Of a stretch of DNA of 64,000 bases, positions 24,496 to 35,328 are shown in pieces (within the stretch, counting starts at the first letter, position 1; the number at the start of each line of letters is the position of its first letter). The position numbers and the translations under genes were made by a program. The DNA comes from Puccinia triticina. Taxonomy: Eukaryota > Basidiomycota > Pucciniomycetes > Pucciniales > Pucciniaceae. The notes below the pieces were generated by a model. It searched no databases and had not been told where the DNA came from. It saw only the letters and a program-made list of their open reading frames with translations. The DNA lies in assembly GCF_026914185.1 (NCBI RefSeq), contig NC_070568.1, forward strand, positions 4,112,001 through 4,176,000, in the 5' to 3' direction.

Positions 24496-25095
24496 TTAGT
24501 CTCCAAAGGAGTACAACACGGAAGCGATTTGGGCTTCATCAGGCTTCATCGGACCGACAGCCCGACGACAAGTCCATCTGTCGGGCTGCCGTGCGAATGA
24601 AGGACAACACGTCGTCGGGGTCGCGCGAGGATCAGTCAGCAGGTCAAGAGGCCCGGCGGCATGACTATGGTTAACCGACCGGGCTGACTTGCCCGCTGTC
24701 CATTCGCTGCCCTCGTCCACCTCGTTCGCACCCGACAGGCTGCCGCCAAGCCGTTGAGGGTCACAGGCCGGCAACTGATGCCCATGATGGTCGGCAGCTC
24801 GACAATCACACAGGCTGTCAGTTAGCCGGCCAGCATGTGAACTGGCACCCCGACCGCGTACGAGTCCGGTCGCAGTCAGATAAACGCTTGGTCTTTGATC
24901 GGCTGATATGTAGTCTCGCATGCTGCGGTTATTCCAGTACAACTGCGGGTCACCAGTGGTTGAGAACTCGGGTATGAAGATTCCTGCAGTCTTCTCGGCC
25001 CGCGGGCTGCGGACGGGCTGTTTGGTCGAAGCCTTACTCGACCTGGCCCGACCACTCAACGCTAGTTCGGGCAAATCAATAGTATCAAAAGACAA
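24496..25095 (-). CDS. hypothetical 199-residue ORF, GC-rich
   Basis: An uninterrupted minus-strand frame lies between the L40 gene (ends 25373) and the second Frag1-family gene (starts 23960). It has an Arg/Ser/Ala-rich composition, no signal peptide or transmembrane segment and no motif I recognise. Codon composition follows the local high GC, so the frame may be fortuitous. A hairpin (CAGCCCGAC...GTCGGGCTG) near 24555-24590 overlaps its 3' end. It could be an exon of a larger gene or non-coding. Confidence 0.25.
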   Translation of the reverse strand: MSFDTIDLPELALSGRARSSKASTKQPVRSPRAEKTAGIFIPEFSTTGDPQLYWNNRSMRDYISADQRPSVYLTATGLVRGRGASSHAGRLTDSLCDCRAADHHGHQLPACDPQRLGGSLSGANEVDEGSEWTAGKSARSVNHSHAAGPLDLLTDPRATPTTCCPSFARQPDRWTCRRAVGPMKPDEAQIASVLYSFGD

Positions 25096-25372
25096 GACTC
25101 GAGCAAAAGATGCCTAACAAATTTTTCGTCTGGCACTTCGCCTGGCTCAAGGAATGTGAACTAGTCGAACATGTTTGCATACGATGGGGAGAACGGGGCA
25201 AAGGGCGCAAGGTAGTGACATCAAAATGGACAGTATCTTGGATTCATAATCGATAGAGATGGCTTGAGCGCCCGGGGGAGGTGACAAGGAGGACCCGGAG
25301 GGAATTGAAATCCAGCAGACTGAGATGCTCGGGAACAGTGACAGCGCAGAGTGCTCGGATGAGTAAGATCAT

Positions 25373-26110
<738 letters not shown>

Positions 26111-26775
26111 CTTGGTCGATTTCTTGAAGTCGGTTGAGCCAACGCTAGGGCAGAGGGGGGTAGAGCGCAAGGTGTGGTGGCGGGAGTTCCAGCGGGCAAG
26201 CCAGGCGTCGCTCATCACCTTGGGGTTAGGTCAAAGCGTTACTACGCCCGCCGCAGCATGTACCGGTCCGCGGGTTGGCGGTGCAGCATCGGGCTGCCCT
26301 AGTGGCTCGGGTGCCCGAATCCGAATGTGTCAGGGGGCCGGGCCCAAGCTTGGTGATGGGCTTTTTTTTCTTTTTTGAGTGCAGTTTTGATTTAACATTG
26401 CGCATGTATACATATTTCCTCTACTGAGTAAAAAAGCAATGGCATTACATGATAAAGGTCGCCTATCCGCACACGCTCCTGGATAAACATCTGGCCCTTG
26501 GCACCATTAGGAGTGCAGGACTTCAAGCATACTTTATCCAGCTGGAAAATCCCCAATAGCTTCATGCAGCTTCATGCCCTCCCAATTAGAATACTTGAAA
26601 TAAAATAAAATTGTAAGCAACCCAAACTCTTGAATCCCAGACCACCCAACAGATATATCTGGTTCTAGCTACATGCATATAATAATTCAGAAACTAGTGT
26701 ATTCAACAGTGACACTAGAGAATCTGCTGTTGGACTTGGGTACCGCACCGCTTTTTTTCAAGAAAATTGGCACCC
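26111..26775. other. 5' flank of the ubiquitin-L40 gene and intergenic DNA
   Basis: This holds the presumed 5' UTR and promoter of the L40 fusion gene, GC-rich up to about 26350, then AT-rich DNA. No further gene is visible. Confidence 0.4.
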
Positions 26776-27021
26776 CACTACAAGAAAAACTCTAGAAACT
26801 GCCAGCAGTTGACATGTGGCATACTCAAGGGTAACTGCCATCGTAACTCCACATAATTACATCATGCCCTTTCATGCACAGTCACTGTGCAATGTGCACA
26901 GTGACTGTGCATTCACCCTTGGTTGAAATAAACTTTTTAGAAAAGCTTGAGTATCACCTCAAGCTTCCTTTGAGCTTCTGCATCTCAACTGCTAGCAGTT
27001 TCCAGAGTTTTTCTTGTAGTG
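26776..27021. mobile_element. CACTA-type MITE with CCC duplication
   Basis: A 246-bp element has inverted ends CACTACAAGAAAAACTCT and, at the far side, its near-exact complement, continuing for about 40 bases. The flanks are CCC on both sides (26773-26775 and 27022-27024). CACTACAAGAAA ends and a 3-bp duplication are typical of CACTA (EnSpm) transposons. The centre contains the palindrome-like CACAGTGACTGTGCA, which recurs in the MITE at 55217-55455. Confidence 0.85.
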
Positions 27022-27078
27022 CCCGTACCTGTACCCGGCACCTGCTGGCGGGTGCTGCGGGTGTACCAGCGGTACTTT

Positions 27079-27281
27079 CCTCTTGATGACCAAGGTTGTC
27101 CCGGTCATCAAGAGGTTTGATTCCTCCCAATGACCAGGATCTGTCCCGGTCATCAGGAGGGTTATTTCCTCTTGATGACCGGGGTCCATGTCCCGGTTAT
27201 CCAGAGGGTTGGTTCCTCTCAATGACTGGGGTCTGTCCCGGTTATTGAGAGGGCTGATTCCTCTCAATGACCATGATCTGC
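27079..27281. repeat. palindromic minisatellite, GATGACCGGG type
   Basis: About six alternating units of the form CCTCTTGATGACC-GGG-TCTGTCCCGGTCATCAAGAGG are arranged head to head, so most of the block can fold back on itself. A second short block lies at 27922-28005. They belong to the same family as the long array at 39881-40414. Confidence 0.75.
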
Positions 27282-28456
27282 CAAACTTAACACAAGTGTA
27301 CCCTCCTTGGGGGAGCGTAGCGACCTTTGAAGGAGGGACTTGCCTCTAAAGTCGCATGTCTGGCCCTACAGGATTGAGACAAATGGCAGGGAGGATGCCT
27401 CACCCCCATTTTCCCCAATATAACCCCCTAGACTTCTGATTCTCTCCTTGCCTTTGGCACCATTACAATCACCAGATTCTTAGCTTATTTTCCCCCACTT
27501 CAAACTCTCCCGTATCCATCCCCCCTGGTAAAAAAAATCCTGTAAATGTTGTTACATAGTGAATTTCTGTACCCAATCCCCCCCTTTGAGCCTGCGCAGG
27601 CTAAGTGAATTTCAAATTTTGAGCCCAAAAACCGCTGGATCACCACTCCAGAACCACTTCACAGTAGGTGAAGTGGGCTAGTAATTATGTGTATCAGCTA
27701 GGTAAAAAACTGTGAAATGGAAGCTGAGATTGCAGGCTACAAGTCTGTGTACTCAGATTTTTTTAAACTAAAAACTACATTTTTAAAAACATTTTGAAAA
27801 GAAAATATGTGTTTTTTTTCCAGAAATTCTTGAGTCTGTAGGGCCAATGGTGTGACTTTAGAGGTAAGCCTCTCCTTTGGAGACGCTTTGAGCCTCCTTG
27901 GAGAGGCTTTGTTAAGCTCGGGGATCTGCCCCAGTCATCAAGAGGGCTGATCCCCCTTGATGACCCGGATCTGTCCTGATCATCAAGAGAGCTGTGATTC
28001 CTCTTGGGACCCACCTGGCACCAGCCCCAACCCAACCCCCGTGCCATCCAGGGAAGCTGGGGAGGTACCTGGGCGGGTACCCGGGTGCCGGACCCGTTTC
28101 ACCCAAAAAACAGGCAGCCATACCCAGACACGGCACCCTCCCGCGGGTGTGAGGAGGGTGCGGGCAGTACCCGCCAACAGGTGCCGGGTACCTGCCCTGG
28201 GTCCAACAGCAGATTCTCTATGTCAGCTGGTGTCTCTGAGGTGAAAGTTGGTTTAAAGATAGAAATTGGGTATATATGAGAGTACACAACCCTCATTCAC
28301 CACACCAAACATCATTTATAATACTCCTTTATCACTTTATAACTTCTCCCTCAATAAACTCCACTCATCTCTTGCTTGATTGCTTGAAATCATCACTCAC
28401 CCACCCTTGTTTCTCTTCTTTTTAATGGTTTGTCTGATTATGTATTGATTTCCTGT
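27282..28456. other. intergenic repeats
   Basis: This contains two diverged copies of the CTTAAC short repeat (27283-27345 and 27868-27918), the minisatellite block 27922-28005 and a GC-rich stretch with GTACCCGGGTGCCGG-like repeats. A TATA-like element precedes AT-rich DNA near 28270. I see no gene. Confidence 0.4.
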
Positions 28457-28547
28457 CTTGTTATGATGTATATGATAATGAAATGAGAGATCTCAGGCGG
28501 AATCTGCCAGGGGACTTGTAATAATAAATCATATACATCATAATAAG
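28457..28547. mobile_element. 91-bp inverted-repeat element
   Basis: CTTGTTATGATGTATATGAT is mirrored at the other end as ATCATATACATCATAATAAG. The unit lies just outside the left end of the 11-kb transposon. No target duplication was recognised. Confidence 0.55.
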
Positions 28548-28619
28548 AAGGGTTTAAAAAACACCACCACTGCCAGCATATTTGGCTGGGTTGAAGTCAT
28601 CCCAGTTTAACTGGGATGC

Positions 28620-28724
28620 ACTCAACCAATTTAAAATGGGTTGATTTCATCCAATGAAACCAATAGGGGTACCTTCAATTTATATTGCATGAGTTGAGAT
28701 CAACCAAGTTTAAATTGGTTGAGT
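28620..28724. mobile_element. 105-bp palindromic insert in the left arm of the 11-kb transposon
   Basis: Perfect inverted ends ACTCAACCAATTTAAA and TTTAAATTGGTTGAGT bound this AT-rich block. It is absent from the matching position of the right arm and accounts for the difference in arm length. I could not define a target duplication. Confidence 0.6.
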
Positions 28725-29328
28725 TCATCTCAGGCCTAGCTTAACAAAGCCACTCAAAAGGAGGTCTGGGGGACCCGCGCGGAGCGCTCTCCGTAGGAGA
28801 GGCTTACATGTTATCCCTCAAATTAAGCGGGAGCAGAAGGATCTGCAAGCTCAAAAAACGCTAAACAGCTTGTACAAAGCAAACACAAATTGATAAAAAA
28901 AATTGAATAGACAGTATTGTAGGTTTGCCGCTTGCAAAGAATTTGACCTACTCTTCAGTGCTGTAGCCAAAGAAATGCATCTTTGAGTCCCCAAAGACAT
29001 CAAAAATGACTTTGAGTTACCACAAAAAAACCCACCATTCATCTCTTGAGTTTGGAAAATTGTGCTCTGGATGTGTACTATTTGTTGCATACAGAGATGG
29101 ATTTTCCACCCATGCTCAAGCATGGTTCCCATCTTGTCATATGTTGTTATATGAGTGCACATGCGGGAGAGAGAAGGGGCTGCTGACAGTGCCGGAAGCA
29201 AAACCAACAACGCCATTACTCTAACGATGCATTGGATTCAGACCGCGGAAGTCCAGGGATCGGACAATGACGAGCTCAAGAGACTGATTGAATCCAAAGC
29301 AATGGAATTGTACCACCAGGAAGCTAAG

Positions 29329-32300
29329 CAACGGTGTAAAAAGTCCGATACACGTATTTGTATTGACCCTGTATTGCTGCAGAATGTATAGGCAATACAT
29401 TGTATTTGTATTGCATCGCAAGTCCGATGTAATACATGTTGTACTCAGTTGGTGCTGCTGCGGATGCAATACAATACACCTTAGTGTATTGCATCCATGG
29501 ATGCAATTACATGTATTTTACATATACAGACCTCCAGACCAGAATCTGTATCGCTGGAACCGCGGCATCAAGTGTCACATCCCATGTTCATCAGCTTTCA
29601 TGTAATATGTGACGTCAATGGTCAAGTTAACCGAGATTGCTGGCGGCTCAAGCTCCAAACTCTAAGTCCATAACCTCCGGAGTCCGATTCCCACCTCCTG
29701 ATTCCTTTCCAAATCCACCGACTCCAAGGTAAGTTTTTTTTTATCTTTTTCCTCCAATCACCTCAAGATTCCGGAATTGATGTACTAATATCCAGCCTTT
29801 TTTCCCACAGAACTTCCTTAAATTTGCTGGCAACTGCTCTGGTGCGATTGCGCAATTGCTTCAATGGTTCGATCTTCCTCTCGCCGCCTCTCTGGTCAAT
29901 CTACCCGAGCTTCCACTCCAGTCAATGCACGCCGATCTGTCCGACAAGAGGAACAGAGAAACAGCGAGTCCATCCCTTCGTGCCAGCCCACCCCTAGTCA
30001 GAAATTTCGGCCCCGCAAGCGAGTCTCTAGCACCTCGTCTATTGCTCGCAAGCAAGGATCCACGCCAGCTTTGATACCGCAGAAATCACGAAGGAAGTCA
30101 AAAAAATCAGCAATTGACGACTCCGAACCCAATGAGACCTTACCTTTACTGGACCTCGCTTGAGACTCGGACGAAGACAATTCTGAGGTTACTAAATGCA
30201 CAAAAAAAAACCGAGCAGCTAATTTGACTGAGTTTGACGACATCAATATCTATTTCGAACTTCCAACATATGGGGAGGGTGAAGTAAGTCTTCTCTGAAC
30301 ACCTTACAATCTGTCATTTTGCTTTACTGACTGATTTACAACTTTTAGACTAGTGGGGAAAAGCTTTACTACAGGTGCAAATGGTGCGATCGTATCTACA
30401 AGAAGGGAGGGCGAACGAGGTCTAATCTTTACAAGCATCGTGATGGAGACTCTGGGCGAAACCCTTGCCCTTCAAGAAACGAAGCAATCAAGAACGGGGC
30501 AAACCTACCAATTACCATCAAGGAAAAAATAGCTAAAAAAAATTCTGCAGACACCTTGAACAGGTTTGTGCACGGCGGGACCTTCGACAATCGGATATTG
30601 AACCAAATACTCGTCATGTGGCTCATGCAATCGGCGCTCCCTTGGATTCGACTCGAAGATACTTTACTCTCAATTTCTTTCAACTATGCTTGGGCGGGTG
30701 TCAAGCTCAATTCACAAACGTGGGCTGCAACTGAAGCCCACCAATTATATGTCAACTTACAAGCAAAGGTTATTTTGAACCTCAAGGTGAGCAATCGGAT
30801 TCAATCTTTTTCCGACAAATACTTGGATTGTTAGCTTATTTGACCCCCCTTTGGCTTACCCAGTCAATTTCCTCAAAGTTTACATTAATCCATGACGTAT
30901 GGACTACAAAAGGCAATCACCATGCCTTCCTTGGTATCGCGGCAGCTTACATCACGGACGATTGGATGTTTAAAATATGCCATCTTGGCATGAAGTATAT
31001 CGCCTGGACTCACAAAGGGAAGTACCTCGCTGTTCCCTTTGCAAATATTATCACGAAGTCATCCCTTCATGAAAAGATGAGTGTTTTTATTTTATTTTGG
31101 TTTCCTCGCTTTTCATTTGAAATACTTATCAATCAATCTATGCATTACTTTCAATTCATATACATCTTAGCTCAGACAACGGACTCAGGCTCAAACAATC
31201 AAACAATGACCGCCGAGGCCGACCGCTTAATCACCAAGAAAACCGGCACCAACCCAGGTCTTAGCGACAATCACATCCGCTGTGTTTGTCATAAGATTGC
31301 CTTGATAATAACGGCCGGGCTGAAGGCCATACGTACCGAGACAGAGGGCTTGACTAAGACCAAGAAGAAAACACTCGGATTTGTTCCTCAGCTCAATGCG
31401 ATTACAGAAAGCAACAACGAACTCGGCGGCTTTGTTTCTGGCGATGAGGAACTTGGAGATCCACTGGAAGATTCAGATGACGAAGACAGCACTATTGTTC
31501 CATTGGCAGTTCCACCCACCCAGTTCGCCGAAATGCCGCAGACCATCGCCGAAATACTTGCTAAGGTGGATTTTGTTATTCAGAGGATAACCTCCTCGTC
31601 TTCCAAACGTTCGGAATTTGAGGTATGGCACTCCAAGCTGGACAACCCCGGGCCAACCCTCATTGCAGGGTATGGCATTCAATGGAATATTAAGTGGCAA
31701 AGTAGAGATCGAGCGTACCGCAGCCGCAATGTTATTAACAAACTGATTGAAAATGAGAAGGATCGGCAAGAACGAAACGGTGGGAAAAGCTTCTTTGACG
31801 ATCATGAGATCACCCGAGGCGACTGGGAAGTCGTCAAGCGATTGAATGATGTCCTCAGCGTAAGCAATCCTCTTGATTTTCCTGTTTTACCATTGTAATT
31901 GCTTCTTTCACTTGTAATTGCTTCTTTCACTAATTTTCTAATAAATTTCTTACACACAGGAGTTCTATTTCATAACAAAAAAAATGGAGGGCGACCACTC
32001 GTCAGCAGGCATGCTCCTAGTCAAATACCAGTCAATTATTGATTTTCTCAAGGGACGCCTCTCGTCAACGACCGACTTTGAGCTCAAACCAATGTTCAGA
32101 GCAATGATCAAGAAGAGCGAAACTTACCTCTCTGAGGCATTGCAGTGCGACGCAATACTCCTAGCAACAACTTTCAACCCTTCTTACCGGCTTTCAATTT
32201 TCCAGATATATTTTCCCTCTCACCACGGATATGCGAAGACATTACTACAACAGAAATTCAATTACCGAAAATTGGAACTCGCTGCCGATTTGGAATCAAC

Positions 32301-33186
32301 ACAACCTTCTCCCCCAGCTACATCGCAACAAGAACCAAACCATCATCGGCGTCCAATCAATGACATCGACCTGTTCCCTGCTGTCATGGATGCCGTGGTT
32401 ACTGACGAGTTGGCCAACTATCTTGGCGGTAAATATAAATATCTTCCCTCCCAGGCAGACCAGTGCCTTGTATGGTGGAAAGTAAGTAGTTCCCAATGTT
32501 TTAAACAAGTTGATTCAGATTTATAGCTTTGTAACTAATCTTGTGATTCTTATCTCCATCTCTTTATCCCAGGAACACCACGACGAGTTTCCCATACTGG
32601 CCTCCTTGGCCAAGGATTACCTAGCTTGCTCGGCAACATCAGCAAGCGTGGAACGGTGCTTCTCCGCGGCGGCAGATGTTTGTGGACGAGATCGAGGGAG
32701 TTTATCCCCCAGAACGATCGAGAGATCAGTGAGTGTTCATCAATGGTTGCGGCAGGGATTTGAGGCGGATGGCGACTTTGAAACAGCTCAAGGGATTGTG
32801 TCTCAAGAATTGGCCAGCTTGGAAGATGATAAAACCAAGGCAGCTACTGCCAAAGGTTGATTTTCTTTGCTTTAATTTATCTTTCTTTATTTTTCTAGTC
32901 ATCATGTCTTTTTCTCCTGGCTTTCCTTCCCCTTCCCCTTGCCTAGAAATGCAAAAAAAAACAAATGTAGAGAGAATACAAGGAATACTGTATCTGACTT
33001 GTATTGCATTTAGAATGCAATACAAATGGATTCTAATCTCTGTATCTGCAAAAATAAATACAATGTATTTATGGTGTATTGCAAATTTGATGCTATACAA
33101 AGTATTCATGGACTCATGTATTCAAAAAAGTGCTATACACTGTATATGCCAATACATATACATGTATAGCACTTTTTACACCGTTG
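29329..33186 (+). mobile_element. hAT-like transposon A, 3,858 bp, 7-bp target duplication
   Basis: Inverted ends begin CAACGGTGTAAAAAGT and remain similar for about 40 bases. AGCTAAG lies on each side (29322-29328 and 33187-33193). Subterminal DNA on both sides is full of TGTATTGCAT-like words, the kind of subterminal repeats hAT transposases bind. Inside is one hAT transposase gene on the plus strand. The host helicase reading frame closes exactly when the element and one 7-bp copy are removed, which fixes the ends. Confidence 0.93.
29864..32860 (+). CDS. hAT transposase with BED zinc finger, one in-frame stop
   Basis: A multi-exon gene with roughly six exons: start ATG 29864; BED-type zinc finger near 30370-30470 (YRCKWCDRIY, then YKHRD); the catalytic-domain opening LIHDVWTTKGNHHAFLG near 30885; TTDSGSNNQTM near 31180; TLIAGYGIQWNIKW near 31650; and the C-terminal dimerisation domain FPILASLAKDYLAC...SASVERCFSAAADVC near 32590-32690, ending at 32860. 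Introns such as 30287-30348 and 32481-32572 are GT-AG. A TGA at 30161-30163 (LA-stop-DSDED) interrupts the first exon and lies in TTGA context; otherwise the gene looks complete. It may have been active recently. The start exon is low-complexity Ser/Arg-rich, so its boundaries are less certain. Confidence 0.85.
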
Positions 33187-35328
33187 AGCTAAGCCTCTTC
33201 AAGTCAAAACGGTGATGAATTTACTTCGCGGTCGAAATACTTTTCTCCCAGCAGCAACCGGCTTCAGCAAGTCAAGAATATCGGAGATATATTTCAGCAT
33301 GCTTCCAAAAGACAGACTGGGGAATGCTATTGGTGTTGTTGTAGTCTTAAACCCCCTTGACGCACTTGGCAACAATCAAGTAACAGAGAAACTGGCGGCC
33401 GGGTTCACAGCTATAAACCTCACAAAACCCAATTTTACTGCTCAGGCTTGTCGTGACATTCAAAAAGGTGTCTACAACTTTGTCTACCTGTCTCCCAAGA
33501 TATTCCTTGATAACCAAATGTTTAGCGACATTTACTTCTCGCCTAAGTTCCAAAGCAAGCTCGCATTAGTTGTTGTGGACGAAGCGCATATGATTTATGC
33601 GTGGGGCTTGGTTGAGAGCGGTCAGAAGAAACTGAAAACTCTAGTACAACACCAGGATTTTGCAGCATTTCGACCTTGTTATGGCAGCCTTGCAATTCCG
33701 TTATTAACCAGAAACGGTGCACCCTTACTCTTGATGTCTGCCACTTGTAGGCCAGCAGCAATCACTGCCATCAAGAAGAATTTAAAACTACTCGACACTC
33801 ATTTCGATATTCTCCGCGGGGAACTCACTCGTCCTGAAATTAGGATCATCAGATTACCGATGACAGACTCCATCCAGTCATGTGACGACATCTTGAAGCT
33901 TCACGGTCCTAAGGAGGACAATCCTGATGAAGAACTTGTCCCATGTCTGAGTCTGATCTACACTGGTACACGCCAGCGCACCCTTCAAGTTCTTGAGGCG
34001 TTGGACCGAGCTCGCGGAACGCCGGGGAACCATCTGAACCCTCGCAACTCCCTTGCTCGCCGGTATCACGCTTGCACGGGCGAATTGGACAAACAGGATA
34101 CTATTCTTGATTTTGCTCAAGAAAATGTCCCGATCCTCTCGTGCACCCTGGCCCTTGGAATGGGGCAGAACTGGAAGCTTGTGCGCCAGGTTGTCCATAT
34201 TGGGCGTGGAGATCCTTCACTCATCTGCCAGATGGTCGGACGATGCGGGTGTGATGGTTGTGCTGGGTTGGCCATCCTATTTGTCGAGCCAAACCGCCCA
34301 AAAGGGAAGAACAGCGTTGCGGACTTCACGCCTGGTCAGAAGCAGTCAGACGAAGACCGGATGGATGCGCTCGCAGTGACGCCTGTTTGTCTTTGGATAG
34401 CTTTTTCAATGGATAACCTGTGAGTTCTGTTTCTTGAGAGTAGTGTAGGTTCTGTTTACGAGCTAACTGAGAATTACATGTACTTCAGGAGTGGATACAT
34501 CCCGCTAGATAAGAAGGACCCTTTATACCAAGCTGAAGTTGAACGCGAACGAATCACCGGATTCCCACCCTGTATGTGCTCCAATTGCATGGAGAATGAA
34601 GCTACTGTCTTGGTGCAGATTATGAAACAGTTGAATAAAGAAAATTTTACCGATTACATCTTAAATCGAGTTTCACTAGCGGTAGGGCTTACCGTACAAC
34701 ACAAGAGAAAGTACACAACGACGAGGAACGGACCAGTAACAAAAAAACATGAGCGACTCACCCTCAAACAAATCTTGACAAACGATTTCCAAAATTTCTT
34801 TGAAGCCACACTGCGTAAGGGAGAGAGAATGATACCCTCGGACCTCTTTGGAAAAGACGAGCTGAAAGCCATCGTAGATCATTATAGCCAGATTGAATCG
34901 GAAAGCGACCTTCGACGTATCATCAAAGGAGAGGCGCTTACGGGGCAGCTGACAATGTTGATGAGCTCAATCAGGAGGTTTTAATCAGGCACAAGCCCGC
35001 GGGTTGATCTTTGAGAGACTAACGGTCGTGAGGAAGAGTCAATTGATCGGCAGGAACAGGCAATCAACAAAGCGATTCAGGTGGAGGAAGGAGACGGAGG
35101 ATGTCGAGTTGAACAGTTGGAATCGAATACGCCGGCCAATGCGGTATCCCCCAAAGTGCAGCGGAGGCAAGACAAAGAGGCAGCGGTGGGAAGGAGCATG
35201 AGAGAGGAAAGAACAAAAGCACGTCGACTTGAGAAACTGGCCAAAGACATCCGACTAGGTGCGCAAGCAAAAATAGTGGCCGAAGTAAAAAGGGATTATG
35301 GTCTGCTCTAGTAGCCAAAGGACCGGTA

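Larger units (their letters stand above)
29161..34984 (+). pseudogene. RecQ-like DNA helicase, split by an hAT-like element
   Basis: Coding pieces: 29161-29328, 33194-34419 and 34489-34984 (GT-AG intron 34420-34488). If the hAT element and one AGCTAAG copy are removed, ELYHQEAK joins PLQVKTVMNLLRG in frame. Motifs: the Gln-containing motif 0 (PLQ), a Walker A region as AATGFSKS, where RecQ proteins have Gly before Lys-Ser, a Walker B/DEAH box (VVVDEAHMIYAWG), motif III (LLMSATCRP), motif V (LALGMGQ) and motif VI as VGRCGCDG, where the family has GRxGRDG. The altered Walker A Gly and motif VI Arg would be expected to impair ATPase activity. A basic coiled tail continues beyond the stop in the same frame after TAA and TGA. 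The convergent DUF6589 gene and the surrounding inverted repeats mark it as transposon cargo, not cellular RecQ. Confidence 0.85.

Noticed and set aside
27079..27281. CRISPR-like array
   Set aside because: Repeats are palindromic and alternate in orientation with no unique spacers of constant length; it is a fungal minisatellite.
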